This document shows, piece by piece, positions 25,364-32,557 of a stretch of DNA of 49,186 nt; the stretch's first letter is position 1, and each line of letters opens with the position of its first letter. The stretch covers positions 1 through 49,186 of the forward strand of contig NZ_JABFNS010000062.1 of NCBI RefSeq assembly GCF_013116825.1. The letters run 5' to 3'. A model generated the notes under the pieces. That model was not told where the DNA came from. It made no database searches and was given only the letters and a program-made list of their open reading frames with translations. The translations under genes were made by a program, and so were the position numbers. The DNA comes from Myxococcus xanthus. Lineage in GTDB: Bacteria; Myxococcota; Myxococcia; Myxococcales; Myxococcaceae.

Positions 25364-26410
25364 ATGTCCTGGTCGGACGTCACCACCTCCGTTCCCGTGT
25401 TCACCCAGGCCTTCCGGTCCACGTGTGGCTGTGTCCCCGCGCACGGGGGGGCCTGCGAGTGTCCGGCCCGGGCGGGCGCGCGTCGTGTGTCCATGGGGTG
25501 TCCGCCATCCTTCATGGTGCCGCCCACGAGGGAGGCCCCGCTCCCGTCCTCGGCGGCCTCGCTGGTGGGACAGCAGGTGGGCCACTTCCGGCTGCTGCGC
25601 GAGCTGGGCCGGGGGAGCCTGGGCGTCGTGTTGCTCGCGGAGCACGCGCTCATCCAGAAGCGCGTGGCCATCCAGGTGCTTCACACGCACGTGACGCAGG
25701 ACCCGGCGCAGGTCGCTCGGTTCCTTCAGGCGGCGCGCACGCTGACGCTCATCCAGCACGCGCACATCGTCTCGCTCTACGACCTGGGCATGCGCGACGG
25801 GCGTCCCTACCTCGTCAGGGAGTACCTGGAGGGACAGGGCCTGACCGCCTTCGCGAAGGGGCCGCTGGCGTCCGCGCTGGTGGTGGACCTGCTCACCCAG
25901 GTGTGTGACGCGCTGGGCGCCGCGCATGCGCACGGCATCGCACACGGCAGCCTCAATCCCACCAGCATCTTCCTCATCCCCGACGCGAATGGCCGCCAGC
26001 ACGTGAAGCTGCTGGACTTCGGCATCGCCGGGCTGCTCCCTCCCTCCGACGGCGCCGCCGACCTGTCGGTGGCCGCGGACCTCTTCGCTGTGGGCGTGCT
26101 GGGCGCGCTGCTTGTCTCGGGCCGGCTGTCCTCGCGCGGGCACGCGGCGGAGGCTCCGCCTCATGGCCACGCTCGGGAGGTGCCACCGCTGCCGGCGGGC
26201 ATCCCGTCGGCGCTGTCACGCGTGCTGGTCAAGGCCATGGCGCGCCGCCCGGGGGACCGTTATGCCAGCGCGGCCGAGCTGCGCGCGGCCTTGCAGGCGT
26301 CGGTGGCGCTCGACGGCGGCGTGGTGCCTCCAGAGGCCCTGGAGCTGGAGCGGCTTCCCCGTTGGTACACGCCCCGGGGGCCGCCGGGGGCCGCGCCCGC
26401 CTCCAGGTAG
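25364..26410 (+). CDS. serine/threonine pseudokinase
   Basis: 348 residues from ATG 25364 (AAGGA upstream); ATG 25493 or 25514 are possible shorter starts. The kinase fold is clear: the Gly loop LGRGSLGVV (81-89), beta-3 VAIQ (101-104), the hinge region LVREYLEGQGL, and DFG at 218-220. The catalytic residues are lost. The beta-3 Lys is Gln104. The alpha-C Glu position reads Ala in FLQAARTL. The catalytic loop HRDLKPxN reads HGSLNPTS (194-201), losing the catalytic Asp, the Lys and the metal-binding Asn. Phosphotransfer is therefore not expected. There is no membrane segment after the domain. Myxobacteria have many Hanks-type kinases, and such inactive members may act as scaffolds. The ABC1 gene follows 76 bases later. 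Confidence 0.88.
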   Translation: MSWSDVTTSVPVFTQAFRSTCGCVPAHGGACECPARAGARRVSMGCPPSFMVPPTREAPLPSSAASLVGQQVGHFRLLRELGRGSLGVVLLAEHALIQKRVAIQVLHTHVTQDPAQVARFLQAARTLTLIQHAHIVSLYDLGMRDGRPYLVREYLEGQGLTAFAKGPLASALVVDLLTQVCDALGAAHAHGIAHGSLNPTSIFLIPDANGRQHVKLLDFGIAGLLPPSDGAADLSVAADLFAVGVLGALLVSGRLSSRGHAAEAPPHGHAREVPPLPAGIPSALSRVLVKAMARRPGDRYASAAELRAALQASVALDGGVVPPEALELERLPRWYTPRGPPGAAPASR

Positions 26411-26486
26411 GGCGGCCTGGCTGTCTTGGCGGGGCGTCATGCCTTGCGTCTGGCGGGGCCCTCCTCGTTAATCCACTTCAGCTCCC

Positions 26487-27791
26487 ATGGCCTCCGACCC
26501 CGACGACAAGCTTCCTCCCCAGGGCCGCTTCAACCGCCTGCGCAAGCTGGCAGGCCTCTCCGTGCAGGTGGGCACGGATGTGCTCAAGAGCGGCGCGAAG
26601 CGCCTGTCCGGGAGCACGCCCGACCTGCTCAGCAAGGAGGCCGCGGAGAAGCTGGTCTCCACCCTGGGCGAGCTCAAGGGGGCCGCCATGAAGATGGGGC
26701 AGGCCATCTCCATGGACCCGGACCTGCTCACCCCCGAGGTGCGGCAGGTGCTGGCGCGGCTGCAGAACCAGGCGCCCTCCATGTCCTACGCGCAGGTGTC
26801 GCGCGTGGTCCAGGCGGAGCTGGGCGCGCCGCCGGAGTCGCTCTTCCGCGAGTTCAGCGAGGAGCCGTTGGCGGCCGCGTCGCTGGGGCAGGTGCACCGC
26901 GCGGTGCTGGAGGACGGCCGGGCGGTGGCGGTGAAGGTGCAATACCCCGGCATCGACGTGTCCCTGGCCAACGACATGGCGAACCTGGGCCTCGTGGCGA
27001 AGACGGCGTCGACGGTGCTGCGCGTGTCCGACGCCGGCGCCTACTTCCAGGAGTTCCGCGACGAGATGCTGCTGGAGCTGGACTACCGCCGCGAGGCCGA
27101 GCTGGCCGAGGGCTTCGCGCGCAGCGTGGCGAAGTTGCCGGAGCTGTGCGTGCCCGCCGTCATCTCCAGCCACAGCGCGAAGCGGGTGCTGACGCTGGAG
27201 CTGCTGGAGGGGCTCACCCTCAAGGACTGGCTGCCGACGAATCCCTCCAACGAGGAGCGCTTCCGCGTGGCGCGCCAGCTCATCCTCGCCACCTACGGAC
27301 CCTTCTTCGGCGCGGGCGAAATCCACGCGGACCCGCACCCGGGCAACTTCATGGTGATGCCGGACGGGCGGCTGGGCTTGCTGGACTTCGGCTCCATCAA
27401 GCGCTTCTCCCCGCGCTTCGTGGACGTCAACCAGCGCATGCTCCGGCAGACGATGCGCATGGAGCCGTTGGACATCCTGGGCCTGAGCCGGGAGGTGGGC
27501 TTCACCGTGGAGCTTCCGGACGAGGAGGCCGAGGACCTCATCGCCGAGGTGCTGCGCATCGCCGGGCGGCCCATGCGCCTGCCGGACTACGACTACGCGG
27601 TCTGCGAAATCAACCGCGACATGCGCCACCACTTCTCGCGCAACGCGCCGCGCTTCCTGAAAATCAGGCCGCCACCGGAGGCGATGATGTTCTTCCGCTC
27701 CACCGGCGGGCTGGCGCAGAACCTGAGGCTCATCGGCGCGCGGGGGGACTTCCGCGCGGTCTTCCTGGAGGTGACGGACCTGCCCGCGTGA
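26487..27791 (+). CDS. ABC1/UbiB (AarF) family atypical kinase-like protein
   Basis: 434 residues, the normal length of the ABC1/AarF family. Diagnostic motifs are KMGQ (69-72) in the KxGQ helix, AAASLGQVHRA (the Ala-rich nucleotide loop, 129-139), Lys150 in VAVKVQYPG, EHADPHPGN-like IHADPHPGNF (catalytic loop), and LLDFGSIKRF. All catalytic residues appear present, unlike the neighbouring pseudokinase. Family members (UbiB, Coq8) have ATPase activity and support ubiquinone or isoprenoid lipid metabolism. The C-terminal membrane helices of UbiB are not evident here, so this is more like the shorter ABC1 proteins. The downstream neighbour is convergent (13 bases). Confidence 0.92.
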   Translation: MASDPDDKLPPQGRFNRLRKLAGLSVQVGTDVLKSGAKRLSGSTPDLLSKEAAEKLVSTLGELKGAAMKMGQAISMDPDLLTPEVRQVLARLQNQAPSMSYAQVSRVVQAELGAPPESLFREFSEEPLAAASLGQVHRAVLEDGRAVAVKVQYPGIDVSLANDMANLGLVAKTASTVLRVSDAGAYFQEFRDEMLLELDYRREAELAEGFARSVAKLPELCVPAVISSHSAKRVLTLELLEGLTLKDWLPTNPSNEERFRVARQLILATYGPFFGAGEIHADPHPGNFMVMPDGRLGLLDFGSIKRFSPRFVDVNQRMLRQTMRMEPLDILGLSREVGFTVELPDEEAEDLIAEVLRIAGRPMRLPDYDYAVCEINRDMRHHFSRNAPRFLKIRPPPEAMMFFRSTGGLAQNLRLIGARGDFRAVFLEVTDLPA

Positions 27792-27804
27792 GGCCGGCGC
27801 CGCG

Positions 27805-28212
27805 CTAACGCGCGGCCTGCACGGCTTCCGGAGCCGCGGGCTTGAGGTGGAGCGCTTCCAGCCGTTGGGCCAGCTCCTCGCCCTGTACGCTCTTGCAGAT
27901 GTAGCCGTCCGCGCCCGAGGCGCGCGCCAGGGCGCGCAGCTGGGATTCGTCCGACGCGGAGTAGAGGATGAACTTCGTGCCCTTGGGCGCCTGCCCGCGC
28001 GCGAGCGTGAGCACCTTGTCGCCGCTGAGCGCGGGGATGTTCACGTCCAGCAGCACCAGGTCCGGCTGAGTGGTGCGCACCAGGTTGGACACGCCCAGGG
28101 AGGAGCGGTGGGTGCGGACGTCGAAGCCGAAGGCGGAGAGGGTGCGCTCCACGAGGGAGAGCTGGTCCTGGTCATCGTCCACGATGAGGACGCGAATCTT
28201 CGTCTCCGGCAT
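27805..28212 (-). CDS. single-domain response regulator, paralogue of the one at 32153
   Basis: 135 residues: one receiver domain (6-122) with acidic residues Asp12-Asp14 and phospho-acceptor Asp56 in VLLDVNIPAL. The Ser/Thr position is in ILYSASDES and the Lys in GYICKSVQGEEL. A short Ala/Pro tail follows (KPAAPEAVQAAR). It is strikingly similar over its length to the protein at 32153-32557, sharing GVSNLVR, GDKV, KFILYSASDES and KSVQGEELAQRL. ATG 28212 is preceded by GGGGGAAG; the frame is open further upstream but without a good site. It is divergent from the LuxR-type regulator gene. No kinase is adjacent. Confidence 0.9.
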   Translation of the reverse strand: MPETKIRVLIVDDDQDQLSLVERTLSAFGFDVRTHRSSLGVSNLVRTTQPDLVLLDVNIPALSGDKVLTLARGQAPKGTKFILYSASDESQLRALARASGADGYICKSVQGEELAQRLEALHLKPAAPEAVQAAR

Positions 28213-28281
28213 GGCTTCCCCCTTCAGCGTGCGGATGGCACTGCGGGTGTTTCCTGACGGGGTAAGTATCCTCCAGACGTC

Positions 28282-28325
28282 ATTCCCTGTCGCCCCCCAC
28301 ATGAGGGAATCCCCTTAGCGGGGTT
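28282..28325. promoter_or_regulatory. inverted repeats between divergent response-regulator genes
   Basis: ATTCCCT (28282-28288) and AGGGAAT (28304-28310) are perfect inverted copies 15 bases apart. They are followed at once by CCCC (28311-28314) and a matching GGGG around 28320. They lie in the 150-base gap between divergent receiver (minus) and LuxR-type (plus) genes, a fitting place for an operator used by the LuxR-type protein. No unambiguous promoter boxes were found. Confidence 0.35.
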
Positions 28326-28362
28326 GAATCGCAGGGGACGAACAGGGGAGGGTGGAAGGGCC

Positions 28363-29025
28363 ATGGAATCGGAACGCATCCGGGTGGCCATCCTGGAGGA
28401 CCAGCAGGTCTTCCGGGAGGCCCTGGTGGCTGTGCTGGAGGGCGCGGGCATGGACGTGGTGGCGGACTTCGGGGAGTCCGCGCCGTTCTTCGCGCGTGTG
28501 CGCGAGACGCTGCCCCATGTCGCGCTGGTGGACCTGCGCCTGGAGCTGCCGGGGTGGGAGGCGTCCACCAGCGGGATGTCGGCGCTCCAGTGTCTGCATG
28601 ACTTCTTCCCGGCGGTGAGGCCGCTGGTGCTGTCGGGCCACCACGAGGCGGAGGTGGTGGAGCAATGCCTCCAGGCGGGCGCGGCCGGCTACCTGTGGAA
28701 GCAGAACGTGGGCTGCGCGGAGGTGGTGGAGGCGGTGGAGCGGGTGGTGCGTGGCGAGCGGCTGCTGCCCGCGGGGCTGGCGTGGCCCCGGCCGGAGGCG
28801 TCGCCGCGGGGCGAGCTGGGCCGGCTGACGCCGCGCGAGCGCGAGGTGCTGGGCTACATCGCCGCGGGCGCGGACAACCTGCGGATCGCCGCATGCCTGG
28901 GCATCACCGAGCGCACGGTGAAGGCGCACATCACCGCCATCTACAAGAAGGTGGGCTCGGAGAACCGCACCCAGCTGGCGGTCCTCGGGTGCCAGCTGGG
29001 TGTGCAGCGCCCGGCAAGCCTCTGA
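28363..29025 (+). CDS. NarL/FixJ (LuxR-type) response regulator
   Basis: 220 residues. The receiver spans about 5-125, with Glu12/Asp13 in the acidic pocket, Asp57 in VALVDLRLE, Ser in LVLSGHH, and Lys in YLWKQN. The LuxR-type HTH spans about 150-212, with LTPREREVLGYIAAGADNLR, ITERTVKAHITAIYKKVG. It is therefore a DNA-binding transcription regulator activated by phosphorylation. ATG 28363 follows a purine-rich stretch (GGGAGGGTGGAAGGG). No cognate kinase is immediately adjacent; a kinase elsewhere in the window could serve. The inverted repeats just upstream suggest autoregulation. Confidence 0.93.
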   Translation: MESERIRVAILEDQQVFREALVAVLEGAGMDVVADFGESAPFFARVRETLPHVALVDLRLELPGWEASTSGMSALQCLHDFFPAVRPLVLSGHHEAEVVEQCLQAGAAGYLWKQNVGCAEVVEAVERVVRGERLLPAGLAWPRPEASPRGELGRLTPREREVLGYIAAGADNLRIAACLGITERTVKAHITAIYKKVGSENRTQLAVLGCQLGVQRPASL

Positions 29026-29147
29026 GCCCGGAGGGCTTGCGCGTCAGACCGCTGGCCACTGGGAGCGCGCCACGACTGGTGGCACCGTCGAGGTGCCTGG
29101 GCGTCAGGCGCGCTCGCGCCTTCCCCCCCACGCCAAGGCGTGCGCTG

Positions 29148-29180
29148 GGGCCAGGGCAGCGCTGCTGGCTGCCCTGGCCC
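29148..29180. terminator. 13-bp bidirectional hairpin between convergent genes
   Basis: GGGCCAGGGCAGC (29148-29160) and GCTGCCCTGGCCC (29168-29180) pair perfectly around a 7-base loop. It lies between the plus-strand LuxR-type regulator (ends 29025) and the minus-strand hydrolase (ends 29202), so it can serve both. Another smaller hairpin (29015-29039, one bulged base) overlaps the regulator stop codon. Confidence 0.55.
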
Positions 29181-29201
29181 ACCGTGTGGAAAGCCGGTGC
29201 T

Positions 29202-29990
29202 TCAGCTCCCGGCGGCGCGCGGCGCGGGCAGGGAATCCCAGCGCGGCGCGCCCAGGTGCTGGAGGAACCAGATGCACGCCAGGTCCACCATCTGCGTCAG
29301 CGTGCCGGGCTCCTCGAAGCGGTGCGTGGCGCCGGGGATGACCTCCAGGCGCTTCTCCGTCGTCAGCGCGGCGTAGGTGCGGCGGTGGGGCTCCTGCGCG
29401 GACGTGTCCTCCGCGCCGACGATGAGCAGGGTGGGCGCGCGCACCCGGGCCAGCGCCGCCCCCGGCTGCGCCAGGCGCCCGCCCCGGCACACCACCGCGT
29501 CCACCGCCTCGGGCCGCATCGCCGCGGCAGCCAGGGCCGCGGCCGCGCCCGTGTACGCCCCGAAGTAGCCGATGCGCAGGGCGCTGGTGCGAGGCGCGCG
29601 CCGCAGCCAGCGCGCCACGCCCGCGAGGCGTCCGCCGAAGAGGCCCAGGTTGAAGCGCAGGTCCCGCTCGCGGCAGGCCACCTCTTCCGCCGCCGTCAGC
29701 AGGTCCACCGCCAGGGTGGCCAGCCCCTCATTCTGCAGCAGCCGGGCGACTTCCAGGTCCGTGGCGCCGCGGCGGCTGCTGCCGTGGCCCCGGACCATCA
29801 CCACCACGCCGGTGGCGCCCGGAGGTACCTGGAGCAGGCCCCTCAACTCCACCCCTTCCTCCACGGGGATGCGGACCTCTCCGTCCGCGGCGGGCGGCGT
29901 CCAGCCTCCCGTGCCTTGCGGCTGCGTCACCAGCCCGCGGACCGCCTTCTCCGAGCCTTCATCCGACCTGCGTGAACCCTGCTTCTTCAT
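29202..29990 (-). CDS. alpha/beta-hydrolase-fold protein with Tyr in place of the nucleophilic Ser
   Basis: 262 residues. It resembles the dienelactone-hydrolase-like family often found beside or fused to phosphoribosyltransferases, which typically carries GYFGASTGAAAAL. Here the elbow reads GYFGAYTGAAAAL, so the nucleophile is Tyr146 (TAC; one base from a Ser TCC codon). Acid Asp195 (VGAED) and His223 (GATHRFEEPGTL) are kept. The oxyanion-hole HG motif is also altered (VRGHGSSR instead of AHGSGSSR). Normal hydrolysis by a Ser nucleophile is excluded if the base call is right. ATG 29990 follows GGAGGGACTCCGC. An N-terminal about 35-residue polar extension has no signal features. It is a single gene on the minus strand, 198 bases after the methyltransferase gene. 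Confidence 0.85.
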   Translation of the reverse strand: MKKQGSRRSDEGSEKAVRGLVTQPQGTGGWTPPAADGEVRIPVEEGVELRGLLQVPPGATGVVVMVRGHGSSRRGATDLEVARLLQNEGLATLAVDLLTAAEEVACRERDLRFNLGLFGGRLAGVARWLRRAPRTSALRIGYFGAYTGAAAALAAAAMRPEAVDAVVCRGGRLAQPGAALARVRAPTLLIVGAEDTSAQEPHRRTYAALTTEKRLEVIPGATHRFEEPGTLTQMVDLACIWFLQHLGAPRWDSLPAPRAAGS

Positions 29991-30188
29991 GCGGAGTCCC
30001 TCCTCTTCGTCGGACTGCGTCGCTGCCGTGCTACACGCGCTACGGACTGGAAGATTGCAGAAGCCATGCCAGGGTTTCACCGGACACGGGGTGCGCCCAT
30101 TCTACCAGCGCTTCCCTGGCGCGGTGCGGTGGGGCCGGTGACACTTGGGGGACAAACAGGAGGGCCCACCTGTGGGGTCCTGTCGTTT

Positions 30189-31223
30189 TTACCGGTGGGC
30201 CAGGATGAGCTCGAAGGGGCCGGGCAGGACTTCCGCGTCCTTGAAACCCGTCTCGTCCAGCACGCGCAGGTAGTGCTCCACCTCGCGCAGGCGGCTCACG
30301 CAGGTGTCCACGCCCATGAGGAAGTAGGACCAGAAGAACTGGGCCGCCAGCCGCTCCGGGGTGCGGAACTCCTCGCAGATGAGGACGCGGCCACCGGGAG
30401 GGAGCGCGTCGCGCGCGGCCATGAGCAGCGCGCGCGCCGTGTCGGCGGGCCAGTCATGGAGCACCCGCACGAAGCAGAGCGTGTCGTAGCCGCCGGGCAG
30501 CGGTTCCCGGAGGAAGTCTCCGCCCTGGAAGCCCAGGCGCTGGGGGGAGAGTCCGAAGCGCTCGCGGGTGCGCGCCACCAGCGGCTCGGTGGCGGGCAGG
30601 TTGAACACGTCCACGTGGAGGCCCGGGTGGTCGTTCGCCAGGTGGGCGGCCAGCGTGCCGTCACCACCGCCCACGTCGAGCACGCGGCCGCCGCGCTCCC
30701 AGAGCCGGCCGCGGTGGGCGCGGAACGTCTCCAGGATGGGGGGCAGGCCCGCGGCCATGCTGGCCTCGAAGCCCGCGACCTGCTCGGCGGTGCGCGGAGG
30801 CCAGTCGAAGGCGGCGGGGGGCATGGAGTGCTCACCGCGCAGCACCTGGGGCAGTTGCCCGTGCAGCTCATGCCAGGCGTAGCGCTCCCGGTCCTTCTCC
30901 AGGGACTGTGGGCCCAGCACGGCCTGGGCGGCCGCGCGCAGGCCGGGGATGGCCTGGTAGCGCGCGGACTCCAATGCGTCGGTGGGTTGCTCGCGCCGCA
31001 CCAGCCCCAGGCTCTCCAGGCAGTCGAGCAGTTTGTAGAGCCGCACGGGCACCAGCCGGTGCCGCGCCGCCAGTTCTCCCAGGGTGACGGGGCCCGGCTC
31101 CAGGGCGTCCAGCAGCCCCAGGTCCAGGGAGGTCCTCAACACGTCCACGGCGCGGGCGCCGTTGTACAGCAGGTGGAGCAGTGCGCGAGGGGTGGTGGCC
31201 AGGGCCGTGGCCTCCCCCTTCAT
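30189..31223 (-). CDS. SAM-dependent methyltransferase (O-methyltransferase type)
   Basis: 344 residues, typical of the winged-helix plus Rossmann small-molecule O-methyltransferases (plant COMT/hydroxyneurosporene type, 330-370). The N-terminal part (15-100) is a dimerisation winged helix (LGLLDALEPGPVTLGELAAR, VRLYKLLDCLESLGLV). The SAM site is VLDVGGGDGTLAAHLA, followed by DVFNLPATEPLV and GDFLREPLPGGYDTLCFVRV with catalytic-type HDW (VLHDWPADTA). The C-terminal LICEEF and substrate-facing helices are present. ATG 31223 overlaps the stop of the upstream TDO-like gene (ATGA), so the two proteins are made together and probably act on the same compound, likely an aromatic amino-acid derivative. 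The compound is not known. Confidence 0.9.
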   Translation of the reverse strand: MKGEATALATTPRALLHLLYNGARAVDVLRTSLDLGLLDALEPGPVTLGELAARHRLVPVRLYKLLDCLESLGLVRREQPTDALESARYQAIPGLRAAAQAVLGPQSLEKDRERYAWHELHGQLPQVLRGEHSMPPAAFDWPPRTAEQVAGFEASMAAGLPPILETFRAHRGRLWERGGRVLDVGGGDGTLAAHLANDHPGLHVDVFNLPATEPLVARTRERFGLSPQRLGFQGGDFLREPLPGGYDTLCFVRVLHDWPADTARALLMAARDALPPGGRVLICEEFRTPERLAAQFFWSYFLMGVDTCVSRLREVEHYLRVLDETGFKDAEVLPGPFELILAHR

Positions 31224-32068
31224 GGCTGTTCCACCTGCATCCTGGCCGCGTGTGCCATGGGGCAGCCGCCGCCTGGAGGGGCCCGGTTGGCGCCCGGGGC
31301 GATGCCGCCCTCGCGTTGCCACCCGGACGTCAGCTCCAGCCGCACGTCCCAGAGCTGGCGGAACAGCGGCAGCGTCATCCGCCCCGCGAGCACCTGCGTG
31401 GGCAGGCCATCCAGCGCCTTCACGGAGCGGTCCACGCCGATGGTGCGGCGCACCAGTTGGAAGTGGGCATGGAGCCAGCCCTGGAAGGCCTCGTCCATGT
31501 CCACCAGCTGCTCGCAGATGCGCTTCAAGTCGTCCGGGCCGCCCGCCATGTACACGGACGCCAGCGCCAGCCGGCGCCGCGCGAGCAGCCGGTCCAGGGC
31601 GCCTTCCAGCCCCTGCGCCACCCGCCGCAGCATGTTGTAGCCGGGGGACTCCTGGCCGCTGCCGTTGCCCAGGCTGCGCCGGATGACCTGGTAGGTGTCC
31701 GGCGTCATCGTCTCCAGGATGGCCAGCTCCTGCTTCACGGCCTGGAGCACCCGGCAGATGCGCTCCAGCCGCGACGAGGCGGCCCACAGCGCGTCCCGGT
31801 CCAGCTCCGCAACGACTTCCACCGCCTCACGCGAGGCCAGCTTCAGCCAGAGCTCCTGCGCCTGGTGCACCACCTGGAACATCAGCTCGTCGTGGGCGAC
31901 GCGCTCGCCGTCCGGCGCCTGCAGCGACAGCAGCGTGGGCGTCTTGAGGTAGACCTCGTAATCGAGCTCGCCCTTGCCCACCCACTTCTTCAAGAGGGGG
32001 TTGAAGAGGGGTTCTGCCAGTTCGAGTCGTAGTTTTTCGGCGTGGCTGTAATTGATGGACGCGCTCAT
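31220..32068 (-). CDS. divergent tryptophan 2,3-dioxygenase-family heme protein
   Basis: 282 residues, the size of bacterial TDO. Family features: the distal His68 in HDELMFQVVHQAQELWLKLA, the following helical bundle, and a proximal-type His202 in FQGWLHAHFQLVRRTIG. Deviations: TDO binds the Trp carboxylate with an Arg in SGFQSxQYR, whereas here the segment reads SGQESPGYN (Asn145). The C-terminal GTGGSSG substrate loop is absent, with VDRSVKALDGLPTQ in its place. It may therefore act on another substrate or do another heme reaction, as do TDO-superfamily enzymes such as PrnB, MarE and SfmD. ATG 32068 has AGGAGGG upstream. It is translationally coupled to a methyltransferase gene. There are no kynurenine-pathway genes nearby. 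Confidence 0.82.
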   Translation of the reverse strand: MSASINYSHAEKLRLELAEPLFNPLLKKWVGKGELDYEVYLKTPTLLSLQAPDGERVAHDELMFQVVHQAQELWLKLASREAVEVVAELDRDALWAASSRLERICRVLQAVKQELAILETMTPDTYQVIRRSLGNGSGQESPGYNMLRRVAQGLEGALDRLLARRRLALASVYMAGGPDDLKRICEQLVDMDEAFQGWLHAHFQLVRRTIGVDRSVKALDGLPTQVLAGRMTLPLFRQLWDVRLELTSGWQREGGIAPGANRAPPGGGCPMAHAARMQVEQP

Positions 32069-32152
32069 ACGGCCCTCCTGAGTGGGGGAGCTCGGAAGGT
32101 GTGGAATCGCTGGCCCCGTCCCAACGGGACCCGCGGGCATGTCATCCGGCGT

Positions 32153-32557
32153 TCAGGAAGCGGGCGTCGGGGTGGGCGGCCGGGGCTTCAGGTGGAAGGC
32201 GCGCAGGCGCTGTGCCAGCTCCTCGCCCTGCACGCTTTTGGAGATATATCCGTCCGCACCGGACGCGAGCGCCAGTGAGCGCAGCTTCGATTCGTCGGAT
32301 GCTGAATAGAGGATGAACTTCGTCTTCGGCAGCGCGTACTGGCGCGCCAGGTTGACGACCTTGTCGCCCTTGAGCGCGGGGAAGTTCACGTCGATGAGGA
32401 CGAAGTCCGGCTCCACCGAGCGGACGAGGTTGGAGACACCCAGCGCGGAGGTGTGCGTGAGCACCTCGAAGCCGTAGGCGCTCAGCGAGCGCTGTACGAG
32501 GTCGAGCAGGTCCGGGTCGTCGTCCACCACCAGGACGCGCGCTTTTTCTTCAGACAT
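32153..32557 (-). CDS. single-domain response regulator at the end of the FIST/hybrid-kinase operon
   Basis: 134 residues: one receiver with Asp12-Asp14, phospho-acceptor Asp56 in VLIDVNFPAL, and the Lys in GYISKSVQGEEL. It is closely related to the protein at 27805-28212. The shared GVSNLVR and KFILYSASDES stretches are unusual for receivers and suggest a common, specific partner. Its ATG lies inside the end of the hybrid-kinase gene (8-base overlap), so it is translationally coupled and presumably takes phosphate from that kinase. There is no output domain, and the tail is Pro/Thr-rich. Confidence 0.93.
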   Translation of the reverse strand: MSEEKARVLVVDDDPDLLDLVQRSLSAYGFEVLTHTSALGVSNLVRSVEPDFVLIDVNFPALKGDKVVNLARQYALPKTKFILYSASDESKLRSLALASGADGYISKSVQGEELAQRLRAFHLKPRPPTPTPAS

